Notes: a model not told the origin generated them from the letters alone. Positions 19,998 through 29,410 are shown, counted from the stretch's first letter. The stretch is DNA of 52,094 bases from Candidatus Omnitrophota bacterium (GCA_023247255.1 JAHFGV010000018.1:1-52094), one strand, 5' to 3'. Translations and numbers: made by a program.

Positions 19998-20846
19998 TCA
20001 GCGGGTAGAGACTTCGCACGGAAGGCCAACGAGGCACAGCCCAAATCGGTCGGCAATGGGCACAAGCAGGTCACGTTCAAGCAACAGAGTAGTGCCTGCT
20101 TCCACAGCCAAACACGTCCCCCCTGTTCGACTCAACAGCTCAAGGGTGTCTTTTCCAACGATGGGAAGATCAAAGCGACGGTCTTGATTCGGAGAAGCCA
20201 TTTTGATCACCACGAAGTTTCTTCCCGCAACCGAACCCGCCCGTTGAATCGTTGCATCGGTTCCCTCCAACGCTTCGAGGGCAACCACCACTTTCTTCTT
20301 CACCACAACCGTCTGTCCCACGTCAAAGGCTGCCAAGGCCCGGGCCACAGGAACGCCTACCTGAATATCCGCCTGCTCAGCATCTGTCGGTGGCCGACGA
20401 GTCAAAACGCCTACCGGGCATAGACTCGATTGCAGAAACGTCGAGGAATCCAAAAGAGCAATCCCCTCCCGTGCCAGACGTTTAGCCACCAAACCAAGCA
20501 GGCTCGCCACAGACGCATCTTGGGCTTGCGCGAGCAGCTGATACATTTCATTATCCAAACGCGCCTGGGAATCGAATAAAACCTCTTTGGTCACTTTGCC
20601 AGCCATCACCGCTTGAGAAATACCGTGGGCTTTGAGTCGCTCGATCAGAAACTGAAACTGTCCGATCGTCACTTCCTCATAGACCGCAACGGCGCTGGCC
20701 AAACCAGGATCGACCCAACCCTGAATGCCGAATGCAACGACCGATGTGCCTTGACGAGCGGCTTCTCTAGACAACTGAATGGGGAATTGCCCTGCGCCCG
20801 CAATGAGACCGATGCGAGACGGTGGTGGTGTGACTCCAGTAGCCAT
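19998..20846 (-). CDS. lpxI: UDP-2,3-diacylglucosamine pyrophosphatase LpxI
   Basis: RIGLIAGAGQFPIQLSREAARQG N-terminus and NFVVIKMASPNQDRRFDLPIVGKDTLE C-terminal motif; directly after lpxA. Confidence 0.87.
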   Translation of the reverse strand: MATGVTPPPSRIGLIAGAGQFPIQLSREAARQGTSVVAFGIQGWVDPGLASAVAVYEEVTIGQFQFLIERLKAHGISQAVMAGKVTKEVLFDSQARLDNEMYQLLAQAQDASVASLLGLVAKRLAREGIALLDSSTFLQSSLCPVGVLTRRPPTDAEQADIQVGVPVARALAAFDVGQTVVVKKKVVVALEALEGTDATIQRAGSVAGRNFVVIKMASPNQDRRFDLPIVGKDTLELLSRTGGTCLAVEAGTTLLLERDLLVPIADRFGLCLVGLPCEVSTR

Positions 20847-20848
20847 CA

Positions 20849-21700
20849 CTAGGCACGGCACACACCACGCTTGGATTGCCGGATAAAATCAAGCAGGTGT
20901 TCCAGCTCTGGGCAATCGTCTGAAGTCTCACTCGCTGCCTGCTCCAATGCATGGCTCATGGATAGCTGAGAATGGAACAGCAGACGAAAGGCTCGATGAA
21001 GACAGCCAAGCGACGCACTGGGAATGCGTGCACGCTTGAGCCCTTCGCGGTTGAGTCCGAACACCTTGGCCGGATACCCGACGCACGTCGCATAGGGTGG
21101 GATATCCTGAACCACACGCGAACAGCCACCGATCATGGCCAGGGTACCTACCCGAACAAACTGATGAATACCCACCAGCCCCCCCACAATCGCTCGATCT
21201 TCAATCGTAATGTGACCGGCCAGGGCCGCACTGTTGGCAATGACGACTCGATCCCCCAGCACACAATCATGGGCAACATGCGCGTAGGCCATCAACAAAC
21301 AATCAGAGCCAATCACCGTCTTTCCTCCCCCGCCTGCGGTTCCTGGATTGATCGTCACGTACTCACGAATCTTGTTGCGATCACCAATAATGAGCAGACT
21401 TTTTTCCCCACGGTATTTGAGATCCTGCGGGATGCTTCCGATGACCGCTCCGGTAAAGATCTCACATTCCTGGCCGATGGTCGTATGCCCTTCGACCACG
21501 CAGTGGGCACCGATGCGCGTGTGCGCTCCGATGGTCACATCCCGATCGACCACGGTATAGGGCCCGACGATAACGTCTTCATCCAGCCGCGCCTGGGGAT
21601 GGATAATGGCCGTGGGGTGGATACCGTTTTTGTGAGGACTGATTTTCGAAGAACCCGATGGGCCCATTGAGCGAACCGAGGAACGCGTACGTTTCTTCAT
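20849..21700 (-). CDS. lpxA: UDP-N-acetylglucosamine O-acyltransferase
   Basis: Hexapeptide repeats, IHPTAIIHPQARLDEDVIVGPYTVV, AHVAHDCVLGDRVVIANSAALAGHI. Confidence 0.93.
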   Translation of the reverse strand: MKKRTRSSVRSMGPSGSSKISPHKNGIHPTAIIHPQARLDEDVIVGPYTVVDRDVTIGAHTRIGAHCVVEGHTTIGQECEIFTGAVIGSIPQDLKYRGEKSLLIIGDRNKIREYVTINPGTAGGGGKTVIGSDCLLMAYAHVAHDCVLGDRVVIANSAALAGHITIEDRAIVGGLVGIHQFVRVGTLAMIGGCSRVVQDIPPYATCVGYPAKVFGLNREGLKRARIPSASLGCLHRAFRLLFHSQLSMSHALEQAASETSDDCPELEHLLDFIRQSKRGVCRA

Positions 21701-21721
21701 CCCATCACAGCTAGTGTAGAA

Positions 21722-23050
21722 TCATCCGTTGTTCGTATCCACCAAGGCAAACATCAGCTCCCCTTCGCAGACCAGCTTGCCATCGGTGTATGCCCGGGCC
21801 AAGATGACGCCGGTCCTGGAGCGCAGCTTGCCTAGCTCAGCCTCAATGACGAGCTGGTCCCCAGGCACAACAGGCTTGCGGAATTTCACCTTATCGACAG
21901 CCATGAAATAAGCCAGTTTGCCCTGGTTTTCCCGTTTATTCAGCATGATGATCCCGCCGACCTGCGCCATGGCCTCGACGATCAAAACGCCCGGCATCAC
22001 CGGCCGACCGGGAAAGTGGCCCCGGAAGAAATAGTCGTTGATGGTCACGCATTTGATTCCCACCGCCCGGGTCTCGGTAAACTCCACAATCCGGTCCACG
22101 AGCAGGAAGGGATACCGATGGGGCAGGATCTTCTCAATCTGAGTGATGTCCAGTTGCGGCCCGATCATCACCTCTGAAGTAGCCGATTGCAACGAACCCA
22201 ACCGCCACTGCTCGGCTGCCTGGTTGAGCTTCATCAGCAGTTTCACGTTCAAGGAATGTCCGCTTTTGATCGCTACCACATGGGCCCGCAGATGCGCCCC
22301 TAGCAGATATAAATCACCCAGCAAGTCCAAGACCTTGTGGCGGGCGAACTCGTCTTCAAATCGCAGGCGGTTCTGCAACACGCCCTGATCCCCGATGACG
22401 AGGGTGTTTTCAAAATTCGCTCCCTTGCCGAAGCCCTGGGACTGGAGGGCCTCCGCCTCCTGCTGCAAGCAGAATGTCCGAGCCGGAGCGATGGTTTCTT
22501 CAAAGCAGGAGCCGTTTTTGGAATAGGAAACGAATTGGGATTTGAGCGCCGGATGGTTGTAACTGAGTATGTAGGAAACCCGCAGGGTACGATCGGGAAA
22601 TACCGCGATGGAAGACTCGCCCTCTTCTACACACACCGGATCGCGCAGGGACATAAAGCGACGGGGAGAATCCTGCTCCACAACACCCGCTATCTTTAAC
22701 CGTTGGACGATGGGTAATGCGGATCCGTCGAATCCAGGCAGCTCTGAGCCGGTGACTTCGACATAGGCGTTGTCGACGCCCATGCCCCACAAAGCCCCCA
22801 TGAGGTGTTCCACCGTCTGCACCTCAACCCCGTCCTTCGACAGGGTCGTGCGACGGATACTCCTTCCCACATCCACCATTTGAATGGATCGTGCAGGAAT
22901 GACCGGTCGATGGGGCAAATCGGTCCGGATGAAAACGATACCCACATCGGCACAAGCCGGCAAAAGGCGCATCGATACCGCTTGGCCCGTGTGGAGCCCC
23001 ACACCGCTGGCGAAGATCTCACCGGCGATTGTCTGTTGCTGCTCACTCAT
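21722..23050 (-). CDS. lpxC-fabZ: Bifunctional LpxC deacetylase / FabZ dehydratase fusion
   Basis: N-terminal LpxC (ASGVGLHTGQ, EHLMGALWGMGVDNAYVEV, HKVLDLLGDLYLLG) continuous with FabZ (ILPHRYPFLLVDRI, FFRGHFPGRPVMPGVLIVEAMAQ). Confidence 0.93.
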   Translation of the reverse strand: MSEQQQTIAGEIFASGVGLHTGQAVSMRLLPACADVGIVFIRTDLPHRPVIPARSIQMVDVGRSIRRTTLSKDGVEVQTVEHLMGALWGMGVDNAYVEVTGSELPGFDGSALPIVQRLKIAGVVEQDSPRRFMSLRDPVCVEEGESSIAVFPDRTLRVSYILSYNHPALKSQFVSYSKNGSCFEETIAPARTFCLQQEAEALQSQGFGKGANFENTLVIGDQGVLQNRLRFEDEFARHKVLDLLGDLYLLGAHLRAHVVAIKSGHSLNVKLLMKLNQAAEQWRLGSLQSATSEVMIGPQLDITQIEKILPHRYPFLLVDRIVEFTETRAVGIKCVTINDYFFRGHFPGRPVMPGVLIVEAMAQVGGIIMLNKRENQGKLAYFMAVDKVKFRKPVVPGDQLVIEAELGKLRSRTGVILARAYTDGKLVCEGELMFALVDTNNG

Positions 23051-23102
23051 CGTGGATTCCCCATGGCTCGAAGGTCGTGGCCCTATTGACAGGGGTGAGC
23101 TG

Positions 23103-23681
23103 TCAGCGTTTGCCGGCGGATCGGGTCTTTAGCAACTCAAGGATCCCGGTTGTGACATCGGCTGCCTGCTGTCCGTAAAGCAAAGCGCGTTGATCGAGGA
23201 TGAAGGTAAAGCCATTAGCCTGCGCATACTGATCCACCGCTTGTTGAATCTCATCCAAAATTTCTTTGGCAGCCTGATCCCGCTCCTGCCGCAAATCACG
23301 CGCCGTTCGGTTGCGGAATCGTTGAATATCTTCCGCCTTCTCCTCGATCTCTCGAGCCTTGGCCTCGCGAGCCTGTGCGCTCAACAACTCGAGGTTACCG
23401 CGTAGTGTCTGCAATTCCTTGACCCTTGCCTGAAGCTCGTTCTCTTTCTGTTGTCCTTTTTTCTCAAGGACCGAGTCGGAAACCTTCGTGCGTTCATATT
23501 GATCAAAAACCTTGGCTAGGTTCACGTATCCGATCTTCAATTCCTGAGCCTCTCCGACGGGACAGCAGACAGAAAACAGCAGACAGGCAGATATCCCTGA
23601 ACCAATCACGGCTAAGATCAGAAATCTTGTGCGGGGCAATACCCTGCGATGCAACATGGCGTCTGTCTCCTCGTATATCAT
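23103..23681 (-). CDS. skp: OmpH/Skp family periplasmic chaperone
   Basis: Signal peptide, LKIGYVNLAKVFDQYERTKVSDSVLEKKGQQKENELQ coiled coil; next to bamA. Confidence 0.83.
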   Translation of the reverse strand: MIYEETDAMLHRRVLPRTRFLILAVIGSGISACLLFSVCCPVGEAQELKIGYVNLAKVFDQYERTKVSDSVLEKKGQQKENELQARVKELQTLRGNLELLSAQAREAKAREIEEKAEDIQRFRNRTARDLRQERDQAAKEILDEIQQAVDQYAQANGFTFILDQRALLYGQQAADVTTGILELLKTRSAGKR

Positions 23682-23716
23682 GTTCTGTTTCTTTTATTCT
23701 TCTGTTGTCTTATGTC

Positions 23717-26107
23717 TTAAAAACTACGACTGATGTTAAAGTGAAACCTGATTTTGCTATCTTCGCCTTCCTCATTCGTAATAGGAATACCGACGTCCAA
23801 TCGCAGAGGACCGATGGGTGTGGTCACCCGCGCGCCCACACCGGTTCCGGCTTTGAACGACTCGCCGAACTCAGATACCCGACGCCAGACATTGCCGACG
23901 TCCAAAAACACGGAGCCTCGAAGGATGGGCTTGCCCCGGTCGTTGGTCACGAGCGTCGCCACTTCTTCCAGCGAACCCACGAAAATCGCCTCCCCTCCGA
24001 TGGGATCGTTGGAATTGGGATCCAGCGGCCCCACACGGCGTTCACGGAATCCGCGAACGGTCCCGGCGCCGCCACCGAAGAAACGCTCAAAGATCGGCAC
24101 CTCCGAGCTGTCACCATAAGCATCCACCCACCCCGCCTGGACGCGAGATTCAAACACCAGACGCTCCCAATGCGGCAAGTAGTGGCTGGCTACGGTTTGC
24201 AAACGGAAGAAATCACGATCCCCCGCAAAGAAACCACCTGCCATATCCAGATCCGTCCCCAGATAGAATCCCTGCGAAGGATCAAAACGATTGTTCCGTC
24301 GATCCAGGGCTACCGATACACTGCCCATGCTGATGTCGCTACGTCCCTGCTCTGCCAAAAGATCGGCTGAGGCATCCGCAATGATATCGGAGATTTCCGT
24401 CCGAAAAAGCTGATAGCCTAGATTGATCTGCAAAACGTCGTTAAACTCTTTGCCCAGACGCAGACCGCCACCCTGACGTTGCTCCTCAAATGCCAATCCG
24501 AGATTGCGGCTGCGCAATCGCGTGCGGCTATACGCATCGATTCCAAAGGAAAGCGGATGGTCCAAAATCCACGGCTCCGTAAACGAAAGATCAAAGTAAC
24601 GACGCACCGTTCCCGCCTCGATCTTTAACCGAAGATCCTGGCCCGCTCCGGTAAATGTTGGGAAGTTGGTCAGATCAAAATTACGTTGTTCCAACTCCAG
24701 CAGCCCGACCAGCCGATCGACGGAAGAAAAGCCGCCTCCGAAGCTGAAGCTGCCGGTCTTAGCCTCGGTGACGCGCACAATCAGATCTTCCCGATCCGCA
24801 AGGGAGGTGGGTTCTGTCTCCACATTGACTTCCTCGAAATACCCAAGGTTGTAGAGACGATCCACGGATTTACGGATTTTGGCGCCATCAAACGGCTCAC
24901 CGGGATAGATACGCAGCTCGCGGCGAACAACCTTATCTTTCGTCCTCAGATTTCCCCGAACGTCAATGCTATGAACATGCACCAAGGAACCTTCTGTAAT
25001 GTGATAAACCAGATGCACTTTGGGGGGCTGGCCTTCCATGCGCGGATCAGGGCTCACCTCGGCGTGGATGTGTCCTCGATCCCCATAATACTCCTTGATC
25101 GCACGCAGATCTTCCTGAAGCGCCTCGGTATAGTAGATGGAGCCCGGCTTCAACTTCAGTATCTGGAGGATCTCTCTTTCGGGGAAAAGAACCGAACCCT
25201 CCAACGCCACCTGTCCCACGCGGTACTGGTCTGCTTCCTGCACGCTGATGTGGATAATCAGGCCGGCTCCGGATGGATCGCGGTAAATGGCATGGCTCAC
25301 CTGAATGTCCTGATAACCGTGCTTGCGATAGAATGCCCGAACCCGCTCCAGATCTTCTTCAATAACCTGTTGTTGATAAACCCCTGAGTGAATCCAACCC
25401 TTGCGCTTGGTCTTAAGCAGGCTATGGATCTTCCCATCCGAGAAGGATTGATTGCCCTCGACCAGTATCTGCCTGATGCGCATCCGGGGACCTTCGTCAA
25501 TGATCAGAAATAGATTCGCGGTATTAGCCGTCTCATCGACCTGGATGCGACTGATCACCTTGCACTGGGAGAAACCCCGACGTTCATACTCCGCTTGAAT
25601 GCGGTCGATCCCTTCCTTGACATGTGCGGGATTATGGGGGGATCCTACGGTAATTCCAAGCATCGGACGAATCTTTTGCTTGGATAAAGCCCGCATCCCC
25701 TCCAGATCGATCACCAATAGGGTGGGTTTTTCCTTTACCCTAAACACAAGCTTCAGCCCCTCCGGCAGCTTCTCCACCTCGGCTTTCACATCGGTGAAGT
25801 AGCCCAGTGAGAAAATCCTCCGGATGTCCTCACTGACAATAGAATCCTGATAGCTCATGCCGGGTTTGGTCTGCACCTTCGCGAGGATGGTTTCCTTGGC
25901 GATCGTCTTTGTCCCGCCGATCTCGACCCCGATGATGCGTTGGCCCTCCTCGGCCCAGGCCCTTGGTGCCATTAGGCAAACAATCGCTCCAACCACGGCG
26001 ATGCCGATAAACCGGCTTCGCCTGCCCACCCGCGTTGGATGAGGATAATGGACATGGAAATTTCGAATGATGGATTTTGGATTGCGAAACCGCGGCAATG
26101 AAGTCAT
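23717..26107 (-). CDS. bamA: Outer membrane protein assembly factor BamA
   Basis: POTRA repeats and C-terminal barrel (RGFRERRVGPLDPNSNDPIGGEAIFVGSLE, terminal IRFHFNISRSF). ORF-track start 26215 would overlap dnaB; start at or below 26107 preferred. Confidence 0.92.
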   Translation of the reverse strand: MTSLPRFRNPKSIIRNFHVHYPHPTRVGRRSRFIGIAVVGAIVCLMAPRAWAEEGQRIIGVEIGGTKTIAKETILAKVQTKPGMSYQDSIVSEDIRRIFSLGYFTDVKAEVEKLPEGLKLVFRVKEKPTLLVIDLEGMRALSKQKIRPMLGITVGSPHNPAHVKEGIDRIQAEYERRGFSQCKVISRIQVDETANTANLFLIIDEGPRMRIRQILVEGNQSFSDGKIHSLLKTKRKGWIHSGVYQQQVIEEDLERVRAFYRKHGYQDIQVSHAIYRDPSGAGLIIHISVQEADQYRVGQVALEGSVLFPEREILQILKLKPGSIYYTEALQEDLRAIKEYYGDRGHIHAEVSPDPRMEGQPPKVHLVYHITEGSLVHVHSIDVRGNLRTKDKVVRRELRIYPGEPFDGAKIRKSVDRLYNLGYFEEVNVETEPTSLADREDLIVRVTEAKTGSFSFGGGFSSVDRLVGLLELEQRNFDLTNFPTFTGAGQDLRLKIEAGTVRRYFDLSFTEPWILDHPLSFGIDAYSRTRLRSRNLGLAFEEQRQGGGLRLGKEFNDVLQINLGYQLFRTEISDIIADASADLLAEQGRSDISMGSVSVALDRRNNRFDPSQGFYLGTDLDMAGGFFAGDRDFFRLQTVASHYLPHWERLVFESRVQAGWVDAYGDSSEVPIFERFFGGGAGTVRGFRERRVGPLDPNSNDPIGGEAIFVGSLEEVATLVTNDRGKPILRGSVFLDVGNVWRRVSEFGESFKAGTGVGARVTTPIGPLRLDVGIPITNEEGEDSKIRFHFNISRSF
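26056..26085. repeat. Heptad-phased repeat (AATCCAAAATCC type) within the bamA 5' region
   Basis: Minus strand GCAATCC|AAAATCC|ATCATTC|GAAATTT, translated as NPKSIIRNF. Confidence 0.5.
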
Positions 26108-26141
26108 AAGATTTTCGTCAATCCGCGGTCGACAATTTCTA

Positions 26142-27485
26142 TCATACGTGGGCCAGCATCTCGAAGCGCGTGTATTCCTTAATGAAGGCAAGCTTGACCG
26201 TACCCGTCGGTCCATTGCGTTGCTTGGCGATAATCACTTCCGCAACACCGCGATTCTCCTCAGTGGGGTTATAGTACTCTTCGCGAAAGAGCATCAAAAC
26301 CACATCGGCGTCTTGCTCAATCGCTCCCGATTCGCGCAAATCCGACAGCCGTGGGCGGAAGGACTCCCGACGCTCCGGGGCCCGTGAGAGTTGGCTGACC
26401 GCAATGACAGGAATATCGAGCTCCCGGGCTAACGCTTTCAGGCTTCGAGAAATCACAGAGATCTCCTGCTGCCGGTTTTCTGTGACGGCCGATTCGTCCA
26501 TCAGTTGAAGGTAGTCCAAAACCACCAGATGGATGTCGTGTCTGCTTTTCAGCCGACGGGCCTTGGCGCGCAGCTCTAGTATCGAAAGGGAAGGCGAGTC
26601 ATCGATGAAAATCGGAGCTTCGGAGAGCTTGCCGGCCGCTTTAGTCAACGTGGGCCATTCACTGCTGGACAACATTCCAGAACGGACATTATGGGCATTG
26701 ATGCGCCCGTACGAACACAAAAGCCGCTGGGCCAGATGCTCCTTGGACATCTCCAGGCTGAACAGCGCAACCCCCATCTTCTGCGCCAAAGCCACATGCT
26801 CGGCGACACACAAGGAGAAAGAGCTTTTTCCCATCGCTGGACGGCCAGCCACCACAATCAGATCCGCCGGCTGCAATCCTGCCAGCTGCTGATCCAACTC
26901 GACAAAGCCGGTGGGAAGCCCGGTAATCATGCCCTTACGTTGATAGAGCTGATCAATCAACTCAATGGACTGTTTTACAATCTCTTTCATCGCCACCGCA
27001 TCGCGTTTTACCTTCTTGGAGGCAATATCAAAGATGAGAGATTCCGCTCGATCGAGCAAAAGATCCGGCTCGGTCATTCCCTCATAGGATTCGGTGGCGA
27101 TCTGGGTTGCGGCGCGAATCAGATGGCGGAGAATCGCTTTCTGTTTGACAATCCGACAGTAGTGCTCCACATTGGCCGCTGTCGGCACAATGCGGGTGAG
27201 CATCGCCAGATAACTGGCCCCGCCCACTTTCTCAAGCAACTGGCGCTTGGAAAGCTCATCGGTCACAGTCACAAGATCCACGGGGATGTTGTTTCGGTAA
27301 AGGGTGAGCAAAACGGAGAATATCTGCTGGTGGGCTTCGGCGTAGAAGGCCGCTTCCTCTAACAGTTCGGCGGCGTGCACAATCGCTTCGCCTTCAAGGA
27401 GCATCGATCCTAGGACCGCCTGCTCCGCATCCAGATTCTGCGGTGGCAGCCGCTCAATAGTCATCAGATCGGAAAGGCCAGGCAT
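26142..27485 (-). CDS. dnaB: Replicative DNA helicase DnaB
   Basis: PPQNLDAEQAVLGSML, VVAGRPAMGKSSFSL, DLRESGAIEQDADVVLMLFREEYY. ORF-track N-terminus (MRRVLAPSPEPRTLNR...) is translated MITE, so start trimmed. Confidence 0.94.
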   Translation of the reverse strand: MPGLSDLMTIERLPPQNLDAEQAVLGSMLLEGEAIVHAAELLEEAAFYAEAHQQIFSVLLTLYRNNIPVDLVTVTDELSKRQLLEKVGGASYLAMLTRIVPTAANVEHYCRIVKQKAILRHLIRAATQIATESYEGMTEPDLLLDRAESLIFDIASKKVKRDAVAMKEIVKQSIELIDQLYQRKGMITGLPTGFVELDQQLAGLQPADLIVVAGRPAMGKSSFSLCVAEHVALAQKMGVALFSLEMSKEHLAQRLLCSYGRINAHNVRSGMLSSSEWPTLTKAAGKLSEAPIFIDDSPSLSILELRAKARRLKSRHDIHLVVLDYLQLMDESAVTENRQQEISVISRSLKALARELDIPVIAVSQLSRAPERRESFRPRLSDLRESGAIEQDADVVLMLFREEYYNPTEENRGVAEVIIAKQRNGPTGTVKLAFIKEYTRFEMLAHV

Positions 27486-27505
27486 ATTAGAGCAGATGAG
27501 GGGTG

Positions 27506-27656
27506 CTAGCAGACTGCTGAAAAATGCCAGTCGGTTCAGGGTTCGGGGTTCTGGGCTGGGGGCCAGGACCCGTCTCACCGACGAGCGGTGGTGTATTTAC
27601 CCCGAACCCTGAACCCTCAACCCAGAACCACGAAGGGTTTTTCCGCAACCTGCTAG
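27506..27656 (-). mobile_element. MITE-like element, copy 2 (inverted relative to copy 1)
   Basis: Reverse complement aligns to 17279-17422 along its length apart from a 7-9 bp indel and scattered substitutions; termini CTAGCAG...CTGCTAG. Confidence 0.78.
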
Positions 27657-27748
27657 TGCTCCATCCAGATTGAAATGACGGGTTGCCGATACTAAAGCAG
27701 GCTATGAATTGCAGCGGACTATCCATCAGTTCGATGTAGACGGAGCAC

Positions 27749-27833
27749 TTGGTGTGAGGTGTGAATCGGGGACGACTGGATAAGTGTCGGGGGATAGGCG
27801 TGTTGTCCTTTTCACCGCGCACCTCTCACCTAC
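27749..27833. repeat. Inverted pair of heptad-phased arrays
   Basis: GGTGTGA|GGTGTGA and CACCGCG|CACCTCT|CACCTAC flank an approximately 45-bp spacer. Confidence 0.5.
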
Positions 27834-27834
27834 A

Positions 27835-28278
27835 TTACGCCTTCACTACCCAGAGTTTTAGGGTTGCCGTCACTTCGGGATGAACGCGAACCGGAATATC
27901 GTAGATACCCAGCGTTTTGATCGGCTCATCCAGATGGACGGCTGTTTTTTCAAGCTCGATGCCTTCGCGTTTGAGCGTTTCAATCACATCGTGAGAAGTA
28001 ATCGCGCCAAACGGTTTGTCAGCCTCCCCGAGGCTCAGCTTTAAGGTAAGGGAGCGGCCCTCTAGCCGTCGCTTGAGGTTTTCCGCTTGCATCTTCACGC
28101 GCATGAGTTTGCGCGCACGCTGGCGCTTGATCTCTTCCATTTGTCGTACCCGCTCAGGACTCGCGGGTACCGCCAGGGCTCGTGGCAACAAGTAGTTGCG
28201 GGCAAATCCCGGACTCACACGAACCACGGCACCCTCTTGACCTAACCGTTCAACCTCTTTAAGAAGGACTACTTCCAT
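27835..28278 (-). CDS. rplI: 50S ribosomal protein L9
   Basis: MEVVLLKEVERLGQEGAVVRVSPGFARNYLLPRALA. Confidence 0.96.
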   Translation of the reverse strand: MEVVLLKEVERLGQEGAVVRVSPGFARNYLLPRALAVPASPERVRQMEEIKRQRARKLMRVKMQAENLKRRLEGRSLTLKLSLGEADKPFGAITSHDVIETLKREGIELEKTAVHLDEPIKTLGIYDIPVRVHPEVTATLKLWVVKA

Positions 28279-28306
28279 AGAAACGCTCCTCGATCAGAAG
28301 TCCCAC

Positions 28307-28393
28307 GGAAAAATCAGTACCGGTTCTCATTTTTCCCTGTTCTTATTTTTCTTGGCAGCAAAATCAAAAAAGAGAACCGGCGCTGATTTTTCC
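28307..28393. repeat. REP-like hairpin between rplI and rpsR
   Basis: GGAAAAATCAGTACCGGTTCTC (28307-28328) / GAGAACCGGCGCTGATTTTTCC (28372-28393), 22-bp arms with 2 mismatches. Confidence 0.82.
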
Positions 28394-28425
28394 CGATGTG
28401 ATTCGCAAGCTCGATCCCCCTGACG

Positions 28426-28680
28426 TCAAACCGAAACGTAAGGAATGAAGGACATGAACCGCGCGCGTTTGACGGCACGCACCAACAAGCGTTGATGCCG
28501 AGCGCAGTTTCCTGTCAGCCGGGAGGGCAGGATCTTGCCGCGGTCCGTCACGTAACGTCCGATTCGCTCAAGATCCCTATAGTCAATCCGCTCGGCGTCA
28601 TCGCTGCAAAACCGACAGGCCTTCTTGATGAATGGACGCCGAATCACCACCATACCTTTCACTACGCGTTTCTTCTCCAT
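28426..28680 (-). CDS. rpsR: 30S ribosomal protein S18 (Cys-containing, probable Zn-binding form)
   Basis: KKACRFCSDDAERIDYRDLERIGRYVTDRGKILPSRLTGNCARHQRLL. Confidence 0.96.
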   Translation of the reverse strand: MEKKRVVKGMVVIRRPFIKKACRFCSDDAERIDYRDLERIGRYVTDRGKILPSRLTGNCARHQRLLVRAVKRARFMSFIPYVSV

Positions 28681-28740
28681 GTAGCAATCTCTCGTTTAGT
28701 AGGCCACGGAAAAAAACCCCGCTTGCTTAAAGCTCATGAT

Positions 28741-28881
28741 CGGGGGCAAGGGGCACGAGACAGGGGGTGAGGGAGTCAAGACTAGGGGCAAGGGGCGTGG
28801 GGCACGGGAATTGAGCTTGTAATCTGTTTTCCCACGCCCCACGTCTCCCATCCCTGTCTTTAATTCCATTGCCCCGTCCCC
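28741..28881. repeat. G-rich heptad array and its inverted partner
   Basis: GGGGCAA|GGGGCAC..., GGGGCAA|GGGGCGT|GGGGCAC|GGG and opposing CCCAC|GCCCCAC|GTCTCCC|ATCCCTG. Confidence 0.72.
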
Positions 28882-28954
28882 ATACTCATATTTTCAGGAA
28901 AGACGAGTTCTCCAGCATCCGGTTACAGCACCAGGGAGCGTTGTCCCAAAAGGG

Positions 28955-29410
28955 TCAAAAAGGCACTTCAACGTCGGGACTGCTGGCAGTTTCCGGATCT
29001 TCAGCTGGCAGATTTTCTGAACGGCTGGAGGATACCTCATCGACCAGGGGTTCTTCGCGAGCAGTCGCTTGCGAGGCTCCCGGGGGAGGCCCCAAAAACT
29101 GAATGCGATCCGCGCGCACCTCCATAGTGGATTTGGTTTTTCCTTCCGACTCCCAACTCCGATAAATCAAACGGCCTTCCACAAAGATAGGGCGCCCTTT
29201 TTTGAGGTATTGGTTGCAAACTTCCGCCTGCTTGCTCCACACCACAATCGTCACAAAACAGGTTTCATCTTTTTTCTGGCCTGCCTGGTCCTTGAAAGAA
29301 GAATTCACCGCCAGTCTCAGATTAGCCACCGGTGTTCCGCTCGGGGTGTAGCGCAACTCAGGATCGCGCGTCAAGTTGCCGATCAATAACACACGATTGA
29401 GACTCACCAT
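28955..29410 (-). CDS. ssb: Single-stranded DNA-binding protein
   Basis: MVSLNRVLLIGNLTRDPELRYTPSGTPVANLRLAVN; acidic DVEVPF C-terminal tip. Confidence 0.96.
   Translation of the reverse strand: MVSLNRVLLIGNLTRDPELRYTPSGTPVANLRLAVNSSFKDQAGQKKDETCFVTIVVWSKQAEVCNQYLKKGRPIFVEGRLIYRSWESEGKTKSTMEVRADRIQFLGPPPGASQATAREEPLVDEVSSSRSENLPAEDPETASSPDVEVPF

Noticed and set aside
27487-27822. ORF of 111 aa upstream of dnaB and the N-terminal extension of the dnaB ORF
   Set aside because: Both translate the MITE-like element (PEPRTLNR / PRTPNPEPT) and are not genuine protein sequence.
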